Shown piece by piece: positions 23,847 to 35,765 of a DNA stretch of 64,000 bases (its first letter is position 1; every line of letters starts with the position of its first letter). Source of the stretch: Sweltsa coloradensis (Eukaryota > Arthropoda > Insecta > Plecoptera > Chloroperlidae); the NCBI GenBank assembly GCA_024449915.1, contig JAMZAV010000794.1, positions 310,001 to 374,000 on the forward strand. Reading direction: 5' to 3'. The notes under the pieces are model-generated. The model ran no database searches, was not told where the DNA came from, and saw nothing but the letters and a program-made list of their open reading frames with translations. A program made the position numbers and the translations under genes.

Positions 23847-24242
23847 TACAGACCTCCTGATTTAGAGTCTAGTTTTGTTGATGGTCAGTAATGATGAATA
23901 AGTGGATGCTGTGAGCAGATGGTTTCTAGTGTCAAACGGCCAACAAGCCTCTATAATCAATGATGATCAAATTAGACGTTAGTAAAGTTGATGTTTGAGT
24001 TATTCAATAGACAACACTGTCTCAACTCAACTGACTGCAGTGCTGATAAACGATTAGGATGAAGATACTGCAGTGCAAGAATAATAACAAAATTACATTT
24101 TCAAGAAATTTGCAGAATTCAACTCCGATAACGAAAATTGCGGTCGTTGCCTTTGATTGCTCAACATTTTTTTGTAGGTAGGCCCATTTTCGCAGAGGAC
24201 TACGACTTTTCACATAACTTGACCAAAATGCATGCCCGAGAG

Positions 24243-24561
24243 CAGTGGCGTAACTATAACCCTTGTATTTTTGGGAGGGCGTACATTGCCCTTGAAACAA
24301 TTGTTTCGGGAAAACTATGTAAATTTTTACCCTGGTACAATGGAGGGTCTGGTCTGACTCTGGGATGATGATTCCCAGCTAGATCGGGTCTGGGGCGTAC
24401 ACCGAGTTTTTTTTTTTTTTTTTTTTAATTTTAACATTGCAAATGGTGGTGTCTTTGTAAGTTTTAGCGTGTTTTCATCAATAATAGATAAAATTGTGAA
24501 GATTGTCAGTTATCTCTAAAATGTGCCCCCCCCCCCTCGTGCCCCCGTAGTTCCGCCACTG
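24243..24561. mobile_element. CAGTGGCG-ended MITE
   Basis: The left end is CAGTGGCGTAACTATA and the inverted right end CAGTGGCGGAACTACGG. Flanking octamers CCCGAGAG (24235-24242) and GCCGAGAT (24562-24569) agree at 6 of 8 positions. It contains a T-run (24408-24426) and a C-run (24529-24537). The interior aligns with 13671-13941. Confidence 0.8.
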
Positions 24562-24859
24562 GCCGAGATGCTCGTTCTAGAAGTATAATCTGTTTACCGA
24601 GTGCCGGGCGATTAGTTTACAGTATAAACAGAATAATAAACACGTGAATCCCCCCCCCCCATCTGTCTAAAGTTGTTACTCTGACTTTACGACCTGTCAT
24701 TACGTGACAATGTATCGAGTACCCGCGAAGTAGTAAAACAGGCCTGATTCGATTTGGAAGTCCCGAAGGTTCCGGATCTACTGACAGCTCCATGTTACGC
24801 CTTCAAACAAGGTTAGAGCCACTGTTATCAGCCGTCATGGAAGATCGCTCCCGAAGTCA

Positions 24860-25620
24860 TCAATGAATGATTGAATGCAGATTGCCACTTTTTACGACCA
24901 AACTGGGAAGGCAACCAACCAGTCTGGTTCGGGTGGGTTCACGGGCAGCGCGCGGAACTTGCCGAACTTTACCGAGGAGTTCACGGTCTAGGACGAACTC
25001 GTCGTCCCGGCTAGCGAGCGGCAGTCCCCCCTTCTCCAGCTTCCTACATAGGCGGCCAAAAACGTGCTCTACAATCTGTGTTAGTGCTACAACAATGTGA
25101 GGTGTTGTGTGTGTGTTTGTGTGTGGAGATTCTACCCCGACAACATGTTCCAGTGCATCATCCAGCAACGCAATGGGTGGATACACAATAGCCCCGAGCT
25201 CAAGGACGTGTTCCCAGGTAGCTATCTATCCTTGTGTTTACATCCCCTGACCTAGGGGTGCATTGTGTGTAGCCTAGGCCTACTCGCGCACTCACGGTTT
25301 CAATATTCATTCATCTTTGTGGACCACACCCCGCCCGACTCGCGCGAAATCTATAAATACGATCGCCAGCCACCCCCGTACGTCGCGGCGCCCACCGCCC
25401 GAGCTAATTCTGTGCCCGGTCAGATGACGCGGGGGCGTCCGACCTCTGAATCTTCACTTCTGTCATCAGGACGCACTCGCACTATAACACGTGTTTACTT
25501 CCTACACTAGTACACAACACAGCGTCGCGACGCCACAGCCATCTTGTTGTGGTCATCGCCGCCGCCTTCACGTCATCATCACCCTTATGTTTTCACGCCG
25601 ACTCGCGAAACATCAACGCA
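24860..25620. other. CpG-rich segment, possible promoter or unrecognised exon
   Basis: G+C and CpG content rise sharply. On the plus strand 25130-25221 reads DNMFQCIIQQRNGWIHNSPE... and ends at CCAG|GTAGCT, a plausible donor, but the frame upstream contains three stops. On the minus strand an unbroken 108-codon frame spans 24860-25186. Neither matches a family I know, and one is likely the mirror of the other. CTATAAATAC near 25350 is a fair TATA box. It may be a CpG island with a first exon, or a remnant of an old coding sequence. Confidence 0.3.
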
Positions 25621-26056
25621 ATCACTCTTCAACACGCAAACGAATATGATTATAATGGTCAATATCGGACATTGGCATTTACTAATTAACATTGCTAATT
25701 CGACAAATGAATTATTCAAGTTCAACCCATATGTTTTTTCACAGGTGAAAAATGTTGTCTCGAATAAATCAACGAATGCTGTTGATATATTTTATCTGGC
25801 TGCTAAGCTACTTGAACTCTTTGGTTTGGGTTCCTGGTTAGGAGACTTGAGCACCCGCGGCGGAGTTTTTGTTGTGTTCTTGCAGCACATGTATGTATGC
25901 TGGTTGCCCCCTTACCCCCCCTTCCCCCCCCCCCTCCCATTGAACGGAACCCGGAGGTTGTAGCTGCAAGGTCACGCTCAATGTCAAACTGGAACTGAGG
26001 GTACGTTGGGTGACAAGTGTTTTCAAACCACAAAGTTGACAAATAAAAGGATATTT

Positions 26057-26163
26057 CGCCGTCCATTGGGTCCGAAGAGTAAGTTTAGGTTATGACATCA
26101 AGAGGACGTGGGTTCGAGTCCAGCATAACGCATGGGTTTTTGTATTTGTCCTTCACACGTCAT
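26057..26163 (+). mobile_element. tRNA-derived SINE, family 1 (fragment)
   Basis: GCCGTCC...GGTCCGAAG followed by AGAGGACGTGGGTTCGAGTCC and GCATGGGTTTTTGTATTTGTCC matches the head of family 1. The tail stops where the next copy's target duplication begins, so the copy at 26176 probably inserted into or beside it. Confidence 0.65.
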
Positions 26164-26175
26164 CTAATTCTAATT

Positions 26176-26359
26176 CACGCCGTCCGCGGTGGCACGTACG
26201 ATTAGGGCGCTGGTCCGAAGCGTATGGCTCTACGAGGACGTGGGTTCGAATCCCGTAAGGCATGAATATTTTGCAATCGTCCATCATTACCCATCGTACT
26301 CTCGCTCGAATAGCCTTAGTAAATTAACAGATACGTTAAGCAACAATAATCATCGTTAA
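26176..26359 (+). mobile_element. tRNA-derived SINE, family 1 (full-length reference copy)
   Basis: Flanked by exact 12-bp duplications CTAATTCTAATT (26164-26175 and 26360-26371). The head is GTCCGCGGTGGCACGTACGA then TTAGGGCGCTGGTCCGAAG, with a B box GGTTCGAATCC. The body is GTCCATCATTACCCATCGT and the tail TACGTTAAGCAACAATAATC. The A- and B-box spacing fits a Pol III promoter derived from a tRNA. This is the best-preserved copy in the window. Confidence 0.9.
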
Positions 26360-26856
26360 CTAATTCTAATTTACCTAATTTAAAAAAACGGATATTTCCC
26401 AAAACGTATTACCGTATACATTTTCCATACATAGAATGTCCGCCCCAACAGGAACAACGAAACACGCACCATTCATCTTGAAACATGTGGTCGAGGTATG
26501 CCCGAAATGGGACCCATCCAGCCACCCACAGGCTACCCACCATCCAGCCTCCTGTAACACTGTGTTGTTTTATGTTTTATTGGTGGGCTGACATTGACGT
26601 GCACAGCCTGGCCTTCACATTGCGTGGTAATAATAGGATACGACTTTCAATTGGTTTTATCACGGTATCTGCTGGAACAATCGGCATTCGGATAGATACG
26701 TGAGATTAGATTAAAAATAGTTGGCCGCCATGTTGAATAAACCACGTGATTATATTGCCAGGTTATTATCGCGCATGTTACGGTCGAGGTTTGATCATGT
26801 TGGGTCTGTCTATAAATACCTGCGTGATTGTTTATAATGGCAGGGCTTGAACTCTG

Positions 26857-26946
26857 ATTGCGTCGGGGCCTACAGGGTTGGCTTAGTCGCTTTGGTTTTA
26901 TGTCCCCCACTGAAAATCAGTTATATAACTGAGTGGGTAGACTCTC
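26857..26946. repeat. Dispersed 90-bp repeat, copy 1
   Basis: ATTGCGTCGGGGCCTACAGG, GTCGCTTTGGTTT and CCACTGAAAATCAGTTATAT with GAGTGGGT...GACTCT reappear almost unchanged at 36807-36897. Both copies are followed within about 10 bp by a TTTA-repeat tail, which suggests the 3' end of one retroelement family. I do not recognise the family. Confidence 0.75.
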
Positions 26947-26952
26947 AACACA

Positions 26953-27074
<122 letters not shown>

Positions 27075-27301
27075 GCCAGGCCTACACAAAACACTCATAA
27101 TACACCTTTTTTTGCATGAACACCGATTGAATTTCTTGTAGGTCTTGCCTGGTACCGTTTACCTTTGCATTCGAGTACGACTTTGAGATAAATTGAAGGG
27201 GAAAAAATCTTATTTTTTTCGGAAACACGTAGTGAAATTGTGGAAGTAAGGACACTGAAAAAATATTCTAAAATATGACTTTTGTAGGGTTCATTTGTCC
27301 A

Positions 27302-27352
27302 GGGATCAGATTTGTAGACCATGTATATTGTATAGTCTACAAATCTGATCCC
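27302..27352. repeat. 18-bp perfect hairpin, 15-nt loop
   Basis: GGGATCAGATTTGTAGAC (27302-27319) is exactly complementary to GTCTACAAATCTGATCCC (27335-27352). No T-run follows and no gene adjoins. It may be the end-to-end remnant of an inverted-repeat element. Confidence 0.85.
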
Positions 27353-29105
27353 AGCTCCGGTTGGAGACGAGTGCGCGCGACAACTTTATTGATTACACCT
27401 CTACGGTTGACGAAACCCTCGTCGTTAGTCGGCGCCGGGAGTCGAACCTACGTGCCATCTAGCCACCTCACACATTATTGTCATGTAAAGAGACCGACAA
27501 ATATGTGCTTTCCTACTGGTCAGTAAGACCTTGCTTCTCGGGTCACCCGTGGGATGTGGGCCACAGACTTCCCACCTTCACTTCTTCCGGCTGTAGTGTT
27601 CTGCTCTGCTCTGCCCATCATCTTTGTCTTGTTTGGGGCGCGGTCACATACACAAACCATCTAGAGACATGCTAAATCTAAATAGTAAACTAAATCCAAC
27701 ACGGGAAGTAAGTAAATCAAGTTTCTGACGGACACAACCTAACAAATCTCCTGCACATGTTTTATTATGGCAGCTGTCACTCGTCTGTCATATTCAGAGG
27801 GTAATGCAACATATTTATGCATAGATAAGATTGAAATACCAAGGACAGTGCACAAGGCAAGAAATGTCAGGGTAAATACATTTTTGACCGCGACTGTGTT
27901 TTTTCCTGGTGTGCATACATTTTCGTGCACCCCTAAATGCGTACGGTCTACTGGAGCTATGTCAAGGGAGGGAGAGGGAATGTGAAAGATGACGCGCATT
28001 ATCTTGTCTGATGTAGATCCTACTATGCCGTAGGAGATCCTTGTTAAATCCTGGCCAATGTTCGAGAATCTAATATAGGCCTTGCGGGACATTGACTCGT
28101 GACAAACCACTTTTTATAAACTACACACTCACTACACTACACGCAATCACAGCCAATACGGTGATTACAGTTTATGATTGGCCATTTTCTTGAAATACTT
28201 TTGTAATTTACCATCATTTCCCGGTTCATTATGACAACAAAACAAAACAAGCTAGGTTGTTCTAAGTGTATCGCGTCTCACTTCGTGTCCATTTGAACGC
28301 GATTTTACTTGTTTTCGAAAATCGTTTTTAGTTGGACGTGCTCTACATTTAAATTTGAACTTCTAAAAACGTTTCCCTATTTTAATAGTTTCTTATTTTT
28401 GACGATTTTAAATTGTAGCAACGCAGGGTATAATGCCTATTCCTACATATTATAGACAGAAATTATTAGCAGAGGCCCCAGGTTCAATCCCAGGCTGAGG
28501 CATTTTTTCATTTCGTCTATATAATATCACAACGGAGTTATATTTACTAAAGTTAAATATATACAATATATTGTCTATTTCCGTCTATTTTTATTGGCTA
28601 TCCTACATATATTGTCTATTTCCGCACCACTCTTCCTGCCCTGGCGTCACCTTCTCCATGATTCCGCGCGGGGTGACTGACTTGTTTGTTTACTGCGCTC
28701 CCGACGCCGACTGTGACTGACTTCAACCCGAGATAATTAACTACGACTGGCTGACGTTACCTCAGCCCCTGTGTTCTAGACTAGAGGAGTATATTACCGG
28801 CTTGTAATGGGCCTGCTGATGCTAGCTTCCTGTTTAGAGACGAAGCTATAGGGGAGACGAGCTATTTCCAGACCCAAACAACCCCCAGCGAATAACATCT
28901 GCTCCGGCCGTGGTATAAATATCACCACTCGGCAGCAGAAAGCAGTGAGTTCGAATCCCAGCGGGGTTATGTTGCAGCATCTTGTTGACAGCCTCCAGCT
29001 ATAATGTGGTCGCTTCAAGATTCTTGTCTTCAGCGAGGTCTATATTTAGAGAGCTGAACACGAAACGTTTGCTCGCTTTTATTATGGTAATGACACACGG
29101 TAAGC
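27353..29105. other. Non-coding stretch with a decayed SINE-like head
   Basis: A tRNA-like segment at about 28436-28500 (GGCCCCAGGTTCAATCCC) is flanked by related TCCTACATAT...TGTCTATTTCCG sequence at 28600-28624. The cloverleaf does not pair, so it is not a tRNA gene. A 123-codon minus frame (27739-28110) shows no domain or splice support. Nothing else is supported. Confidence 0.35.
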
Positions 29106-29426
29106 CAGTGGCGGTTCTAGCCCTGATTCATGGTGGGGGTGACTGTGATCTTTTTTTTAGATTGTCAGATAACTTTAAAACGAAACAAACTAGGAAGCAT
29201 TAGCGTATCTGGGGGGGGGGGGGGGGGGGGGGGAGAGATTGGTTTTGCGAAAACAGTATAGGGTCTGTTTAAAAGTTACAGTCGTTCTAAAGTCCCGTTG
29301 TCGTCGAAGACGAAAAAAGATTGCTTATTTTACGACTTTCAAATGCCTCAAAAACGTAAAATTTAAAAAATGTCATAATTATTGATTGGTAATCGTAATC
29401 AAAATCGGGCCCTGTATCCGCCACTG
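29106..29426. mobile_element. CAGTGGCG-ended hAT-type MITE with perfect target duplication
   Basis: An exact 8-bp duplication CGGTAAGC lies at 29098-29105 and 29427-29434. The ends are CAGTGGCGGTTCTAG and, inverted, CAGTGGCGGATACAGG. The interior includes a run of about 20 G (29211-29233) and blocks shared with 9471-9843. This copy fixes the family as an 8-bp-duplicating, hAT-like MITE. Confidence 0.92.
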
Positions 29427-30939
29427 CGGTAAGCCTAAACTTCTCTCTATAGACCTAATGACTATGCAGCTGTTTTTCTACCAACAATGGCGCCCTGAAA
29501 TCTAGGGTGGATAAGACAATCACTTAATTAAATTGTCTCTTTGTTCTCATACACTGCGCGAAGTTAATGTTTTCAAACCTTTGTTCCGACGATGTAATCA
29601 CTCCAGTAAATGATTGTCAATGATTGATAGTACGTAATTGTAAATTGTAATTACCAGCAGAGCAATCATCTGCTTCTCAATGGGGGGCGCAATCTTCCTT
29701 GAGCACCAGATTAGCTATTAGTTGCAATACAAAGACAATGGCGGGTGCTTCAAATCGTTGCTCCTTGATTTACATCAGAATTGCTTTAGCTAATGAGTGT
29801 TAAACATCTGTGGTCATTACCGACGAAGGGAATTGCTTGGAAATTTGCTTCAAAGTGGTAATTTTGACTAGTTTGAACATTATTCATCTGCGTCGTGTGT
29901 TGACAAACTACCTAATGAAAATGATGGCTGTCTGTATTATGGTTGTATGGCTCGAACCTCCCTGGTTATTATTACAAGAGACGACTCACCCATGCAGCTT
30001 AGGGTGGAAACGACAACAAACTGACGACTCCCCTGGCTCTGAATCCTCCCCTAGGGATTTAGGGAAGCTCCTATCTATATTATCCCGCTGGGTGCGGCGT
30101 CTGGGATAACCCTGCTGATCTTATAAGCTGGCTATAGATACTTCTACTGCGGAGCTGTACAATAAATTCAAATTATGGTTTGGGGGCGCTTTTTCCAGAA
30201 ATAGCACTGGCAATTTGAGTATTATACATTGTTTTAAAGTTCATGATATTATGCTCTATAAGGGTCTATTGGACTTCTAAGTGAGAAATTCAATATGATT
30301 CATTTCCAAAAAAAACAAATAGCTATGCAATGGAAAATGAAAATGTACGGTATACACCTACTAAATGTCGAGTGAAAGTACATAACTGACCGCAACTTCC
30401 CACAAACCAAAATATAGTTTTTTGTAGTGTTGTTGTTAGGGCACTTAACAGTAGAGTTATCATACCCATTCAAAAAATATAGGAAGGAAATTTATTCACG
30501 TATTCAATTTCCATTAGAACTCACTTATGACTAGTACTAGAAGTGTAGCATGATGCATGTAGCATGATGTAACATGGTTTCATGAACCGTGTTAGTTTGG
30601 TATAATATGGAGCATCGTGCTGGTTTTTTGATAGGACGTCGCTCTCAGTGAGTTTTTTAAGAGTGATCTGGAAATCATATTGGATAAAACTGAATAAACC
30701 GAAACGCAATAGCCCAGAAGAAGTAGCCTATGAGATTGTTGGCATGTTGACAAGCGGCCGCCCGGATTGGATTAGGGGAGGGGGAAAGGGGCCCTAATGG
30801 GGATTTTCACTGACTTCAGAGCCGCTTATGTTTATGCTGTGCTTGATTTACCCGGAATGATGATGCACTTACCCCGGAGATTACTCCGGCAGTAGATTTT
30901 AAACTGCTCGTTCCAGCGTTTATATTGGGCAATCAATGG

Positions 30940-31266
30940 CAGTGGCGGCTCGCGATGCTAGGCAGGGGAGTTTTCATGACTACCGTAGAAATCCACCCCT
31001 ATACTGCAGCCCTCCTTACCGTGATATTATTCTATAACAACTCATTTATAATATTGTTAAATGTGACAATACGTTAGATTGTTGTTGGATAATACGTAAA
31101 ATAAATAAAAAAATATAAAATAAAATAAAAATACAATCGAAAGTACAATCGGCAGGCCTTGTCTTAAAAAAAGGCTTTGTCCTGGGTGCAAAGTTTTTAA
31201 AACCTACGTTTGAACTCACCTCTGAAAACGTACGTTTTAAAAACTTGGGCTCTGGAGCCGGCACTG
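30940..31266. mobile_element. Possible CAGTGGCGGCTC-ended MITE
   Basis: The left end CAGTGGCGGCTCGCGA faces an inverted CAGTGCCGGCTCCAG at the right edge. Within it, TTTTTAAAACCTACGTTTGA and AAACGTACGTTTTAAAAAC are partly inverted (31194-31243). No target duplication is visible, so the limits are tentative. Confidence 0.5.
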
Positions 31267-32299
31267 GACAGAAATAAATGAGATTTTATGGAGGCTGTTT
31301 TTTTTAAGGTGACTTAAAATTTTAGTCGTAAACTTCGGATAGCATTAAGAGGGAGAATTATAATTTTATTTTTATTATTCTCTCGGATATCTAGTTTGTT
31401 ATAAGATGTGTATCATGTTAAATTAAATTATCGCACATTATTGAGATTCTACTTGGGTCGCTACACAACACACGTAACTCGGTACAACCTGCCTCTGGCG
31501 ACGTTCATGGCCCAATACTTCACACCCCTATCAACACACGTACAATCACACAAGGGGTGTGACGGACTGAAGGGTTGGGGTGCAAACCGCAAACACTGAC
31601 AACCATGCCACAAGTGGTCGCTTTTTAGACGGTCATTTCAAGAATTACCAAATTGTAAACCAAAAGTAATCGGGTTATTTTCCGAAGAGCGCTCGACTGG
31701 AATTGAGATTTTCTTCTTATAATCTTTGATAAAACTGAAAAGTGATGTAGTCACGTATAACGGATGTTCCTGCTCGATGGGTTGAAGGGGCTTTAGACAG
31801 CTAGGTTGCCGGCGTGACGGGGAGGGGCGTGGCGGGCTCAGATTTCAACCCTAATAACAATAACCGGCGGGCATTGTAGTCTGGCAAAGATGCGCCGCGA
31901 CGCCGGAGATCAATACACTCCTGTTGCATTGCTCCGTCGCCAGCCAGCCTCTTGCATTCTCTGTTTCCCTGATCCCTTGCCGCGCTTACTGGACGATTCA
32001 AGTTTCATCAACTTCTTGTGGAAGGGAGGGAGGGGAACTTTATTTACATCACGGTTCGCAGCTTTAATTAGCAGAGTAATGTTTACTTCAATGTTATTGC
32101 TGGTAATAAAACAGCTGCTCTGCTTGGGTAAACCGCATTGCAGGTTTCCACTGCATGTTTGCAGTCAAGACACTTTATTATCTTGACTAACATCGAGGTA
32201 AAACAAACAATTTACCGTTACGAACGTTGGCAATTTTTAACCTAGGCCTACCTGTTATAAAATCATACAAGTCAATCGATTTTTCTATAGGTTTAACTA

Positions 32300-32400
32300 T
32301 GGCTGTGCCAATAGATGACAACAAAAGGCGATTACAAATAACCATGCATTATGTGGGATTCGAACCCACGTCCTCGTAGAGCCATACGGCCCTCCAGGCA
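32300..32400 (-). mobile_element. tRNA-derived SINE, family 1 (truncated)
   Basis: Read on the minus strand it gives CTCTACGAGGACGTGGGTTC, GAATCCCACATAATGCATGG and part of the TTGTAATCGCC body. The head beyond CTGGTTGCC has diverged. No duplication was found. Confidence 0.6.
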
Positions 32401-33157
32401 ACCAGCGCAAAATTTCAAGAGATTGTGATATGTCAGAACACCGAGCAAACGGAATTTGTTTAAAAATGCTGCCATATATGTCGATGTCTATTGCAGTGTT
32501 ACAATTAATATAATAGTTTCAAGTTTCAATTTTATTCACTCGATCGATACATAGTACAGATATAACCCCTCTTGTTAATATTAAAAATATGAAAATTAAG
32601 AAAACAATCAATTCACCAATTCTATAAGGCCTTATGATTCTATTCTATCTAAATGCAAAACATTTCACCAATTCTATAACGATATAATGCAAGCAATGCA
32701 TGGGAATGTATATGTTAGATTAATCAAGGTGAAATTACGTGCTAAATTATTTTGATAAGCTATGTTTGTAAATGCGTGTCTGATGAGAAGCTCTTGACAT
32801 CGACGAGAGGGCAACTAATTATTTCATCGTGCACCGCAGTTAACAAGCCTTCCCTCACCTTAGCGTGAGGGAAACGAGACAAATTCCCGGTAATTTCCCT
32901 CAAGTAATTGTACGTGTTTGTTACCAACATCATTGGTAATTGTGATTTGTTCCGCTCCCGCCAACACGTTGCTTGTATTTACCTGGGTGCCCGCCCCACG
33001 TTTAGGCGCCAAAATGAAACCGTTCATTACTCTGTTACGTTGCTAGTATTTGGGTTGGGTGTCTCGAGGCTATATCACCTTTAGTGTAGGTGTGCTCAAT
33101 GTTTTGATTTGTATAGCCCAACTGAACTAGTGTGATAATTATCTGGTAGTGATTGTA

Positions 33158-33320
33158 ATGATTGTGGCACATATGATCAAGGCACTGGTCCGAAGCGTAT
33201 GGCCACACGAGGACGTGGGTTCGAATCCCGCATAAGGCATGGGTTTTCTGCGTCCGTCATCGTCATCTATCACACCTCATCGTCTTGAATAACCTTGGTT
33301 GGTGCATTAAGAGACTAACA
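33158..33320 (+). mobile_element. tRNA-derived SINE, family 1
   Basis: GGCACTGGTCCGAAGCGTATGG, then CGAGGACGTGGGTTCGAATCCCGCATAAGGCATGGGTTTT in the family order, with the CATCGTCTTGAATAACCTTGG tail. It faces the next copy head-on, 80 bp away. Confidence 0.75.
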
Positions 33321-33403
33321 TGATACTAAAAGATATACGCATTCTTGATGACAGCGAGTCCTTTTGGATGGTTTGTTTATTTAGTATTAAATATGAATGA
33401 TGA

Positions 33404-33598
33404 GTTTTGTTACTTAACGTCTCTTTTTATGCACTAAGGCTATTTGATACGATAAGTGATGGTGATATATGTCGATGATTTTGAAGGACGATTACAAAAA
33501 CCCTTGCCTTATGGATACGGGATTCGAATCCACGTCCTCGTAGAGTCGTACGCTTCAGACCAGCGCCCTAATCGTATGTGCCACCGCGTTCGACGCAA
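33404..33598 (-). mobile_element. tRNA-derived SINE, family 1, inverted relative to its neighbour
   Basis: On the minus strand it runs GCGGTGGCACATACGATTAG, GGCGCTGGTCTGAAGCGTAC, GGATTCGAATCCCG, then ATCGTCC, AAATAGCCTTAG and GACGTTAAGTAACAA. It is nearly full length. With the plus-strand copy at 33158 it would form a long hairpin if transcribed together. Confidence 0.8.
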
Positions 33599-33689
33599 AT
33601 TTTCGAGCGACTGCGACGGCAGTAATTGTTTAAAAATCACCACCCTTTATTTACCCTTCACCCCCCTTTCCAAAGGGTAACATAATATT

Positions 33690-34470
33690 CAATTTCAATT
33701 CATTTCACTTTATTTAGCATTTTCAGCTATTATTACATGTTAACATATTATTTCATGGTACACAACACAACCTTACTAATAGATACTCAAAGCAAATAGC
33801 ATTTTATTACAAGAAAAATGAAAAAATGAACAATGCAAACATGTTCATCACCTCTGCAAGACTATATTCTTTCTTACAAAATTCACACATTCCTGTCTAA
33901 AGCTACTTCCATGCATCAGTTTTATCCTATTATCTATCTTATTATATAATCTCATACCACTGTAGAGAATAGACCTTTGAGACATGGACTTATTTCTACA
34001 TTCTACATACACATTGTGAGCTCTCCTAGTGTTATATTTATGGACTTCAGTACCAAACGAGATGTGTTTTTGTAGGTACCCTGGTAGTTCACCTCTTACT
34101 ATTTTGTATAAATGTAAGGGTATTAAGGGAGACCATTTGTTCTATTGACAGCCAGTTTAAGGTATCGAGCATATCTTGAATCTTTGAGTACATGTTTCCT
34201 TTCAATATTGCTCTCATAGCCCTGTTTTGGAGTTTTTGTAGCTTTGACATACTCATTTTATCTACTCCCCATAATAGTGTTCCACAATAATTGAGATGAG
34301 GTTTTATAAGTGCATTATATATTACTATCAGTGTTTTAGCGGGTACAAATCTCCTAAGTCTGAATAGTATATTTGTTTTCCCACTTATTTGCTTACTTAT
34401 ATATTCAATATTGCTGGTAAATTTGAGATGTTTATCTATTATTACTCCTAAGTACTTAAATTCATTGGAT
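33690..34470 (-). pseudogene. 5'-truncated CR1/jockey-type LINE, end of reverse transcriptase ORF
   Basis: The minus-strand frame from about 34470 reads EFKYLGVIIDKHLKFTSNI, RLRRFVPAKTLIVIYNALIK and LNYCGTLLWGVDKM, the region that follows the polymerase core of non-LTR reverse transcriptases. Near 34105 the frame slips and homology continues as YKIVRGELPGYLQKH, then HKYNTRRAHNVYV, to a stop at 33850-33848. The 3'UTR runs to about 33690. The truncation point near 34470 abuts low-complexity GAGCGAGCG sequence. A dead fragment with one frameshift. Confidence 0.85.
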
Positions 34471-34540
34471 GAGCGAGCGAGCGTAGCGAGCGGAAGCGAA
34501 GACTTCAATTTCACTGACCCCCCAAAAAATTTAGCTCGGG

Positions 34541-35091
34541 TGTTTTTTTTTTTTTTGTTTTTTTGTTTTTTTTTTTGTTTTTCCGTCTGTTTGTTCGCTC
34601 GATTCCGGGCAAACGGCATACGCGATCTTGATGAAAATTTGACCGGACCTTCGTTTTCTCTGAACTTAGAGGTGTATTGTTTTTGGGTACAATCGAAGAA
34701 ATATTTCTCATAAATATCGTACTTTTACGATTTTTTTTCGATTTTTAGTGCGATATTTTCGTGACATTTGGGCCGATTCTGACCAAACTGGTGGGGCTAG
34801 AACGTTCATATTTCACATGGACATTAAGATTATGGTGATGTAGTACCTTTTGAAAGAAAAAGTTGAAAAAAGTAGCTAGAATCTATAGAAATAAAGGTTT
34901 TAATATTAGTTTTTCAATTTTTAGTGCGATATTTTCGTCACATTTGGGCCGATTCTGACCAAACGGGTAGGGCTACAACGTTCAGATTTCACATGGACAT
35001 TAAGGTTATGGTGATGTAGTACCTTTTGAAAGAAAAAGTTGAAAAAAATTAGTCAGAATCTACAGAAAAAAGGTTTTAATATGAGTTTTTT
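34541..35091. repeat. T-rich low-complexity tract and 176-bp tandem duplication
   Basis: A TTTTTTG-rich run (34541-34584) is followed by two head-to-tail copies of a 176-bp unit (34741-34916 and 34917-about 35091). The unit begins ATTTTTAGTGCGATATTTTC and contains GGGCCGATTCTGACCAAAC and ATGGTGATGTAGTACCTTTT. The copies are about 90% alike. No coding function is visible. Similar strings upstream (34640-34740) suggest an older, larger array. Confidence 0.75.
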
Positions 35092-35765
35092 GAAGTTTAT
35101 AATACCAATTAACAAATAACAATAGAAACTTGACAACAATCACCTCCACAATGCATTCAAAAAGCACTTGCAAAGGAAAAGTGCAAACAAACGCACAAAA
35201 CGCAAAAAAAAACGCTCATCCATCAACGCGGCGGGACTTTAGCGTTTTCCTAGTCTACAAAACTAAGTATACCATCATTCATTACTATTGCCCAGTCTTT
35301 TCTCTCAGTAATTTTCTTATCTATAACGCCCGATGATGTGATTAGCATACATTTGTTTTTACTTCATTTAGTTTAAGCTTATTTCTTCTAAGCCAGTCCA
35401 GGAGGAGGAGTCCAGGTTATATAATCATACCCCAAGTTCGATCGTATTATAATTAGGCCTACTATAAAATAGTGCATCAAAAGTGTGTGTGTAGCCTGTT
35501 GCTAGGTTGCAGCTCAGCATTATTTCAAAGGACGTTAATTTGTTAATTACCGGTACCGTTGTTCGCGACGAGACTCTTGACAAAGTCGAAGAACGGAAGT
35601 GTTTCTGTAAAAACAACAGACTGTTGTTTCTTGCGCGCAATTAGCAAACACAATTAGGCGAAGGCGACGTGACATGTTATGTTCGGTAGAGCGAGCGATA
35701 GTGACAACCACTCTTAATGTCTGGTTTGCATGCGCCTTGCTGGACACGCCATGATCGAGTACGCT

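Noticed and set aside
25544..25963. 139-codon plus-strand frame
   Set aside because: It is made largely of low-complexity and C-run translation (PPYPPFPPPLPL), with no family signature.
26176..26359. tRNA gene call for sequences with GGTTCGAATCC boxes (also at 33200, 37600, 44020, 28465, 36440)
   Set aside because: Acceptor and anticodon stems do not pair, the same head recurs with a fixed non-tRNA tail, and several copies have target duplications, so they are SINEs or relics.
27739..28110. 123-codon minus-strand frame as a gene
   Set aside because: No recognisable motif, no splice signals and no upstream promoter features; length is within chance for this window.
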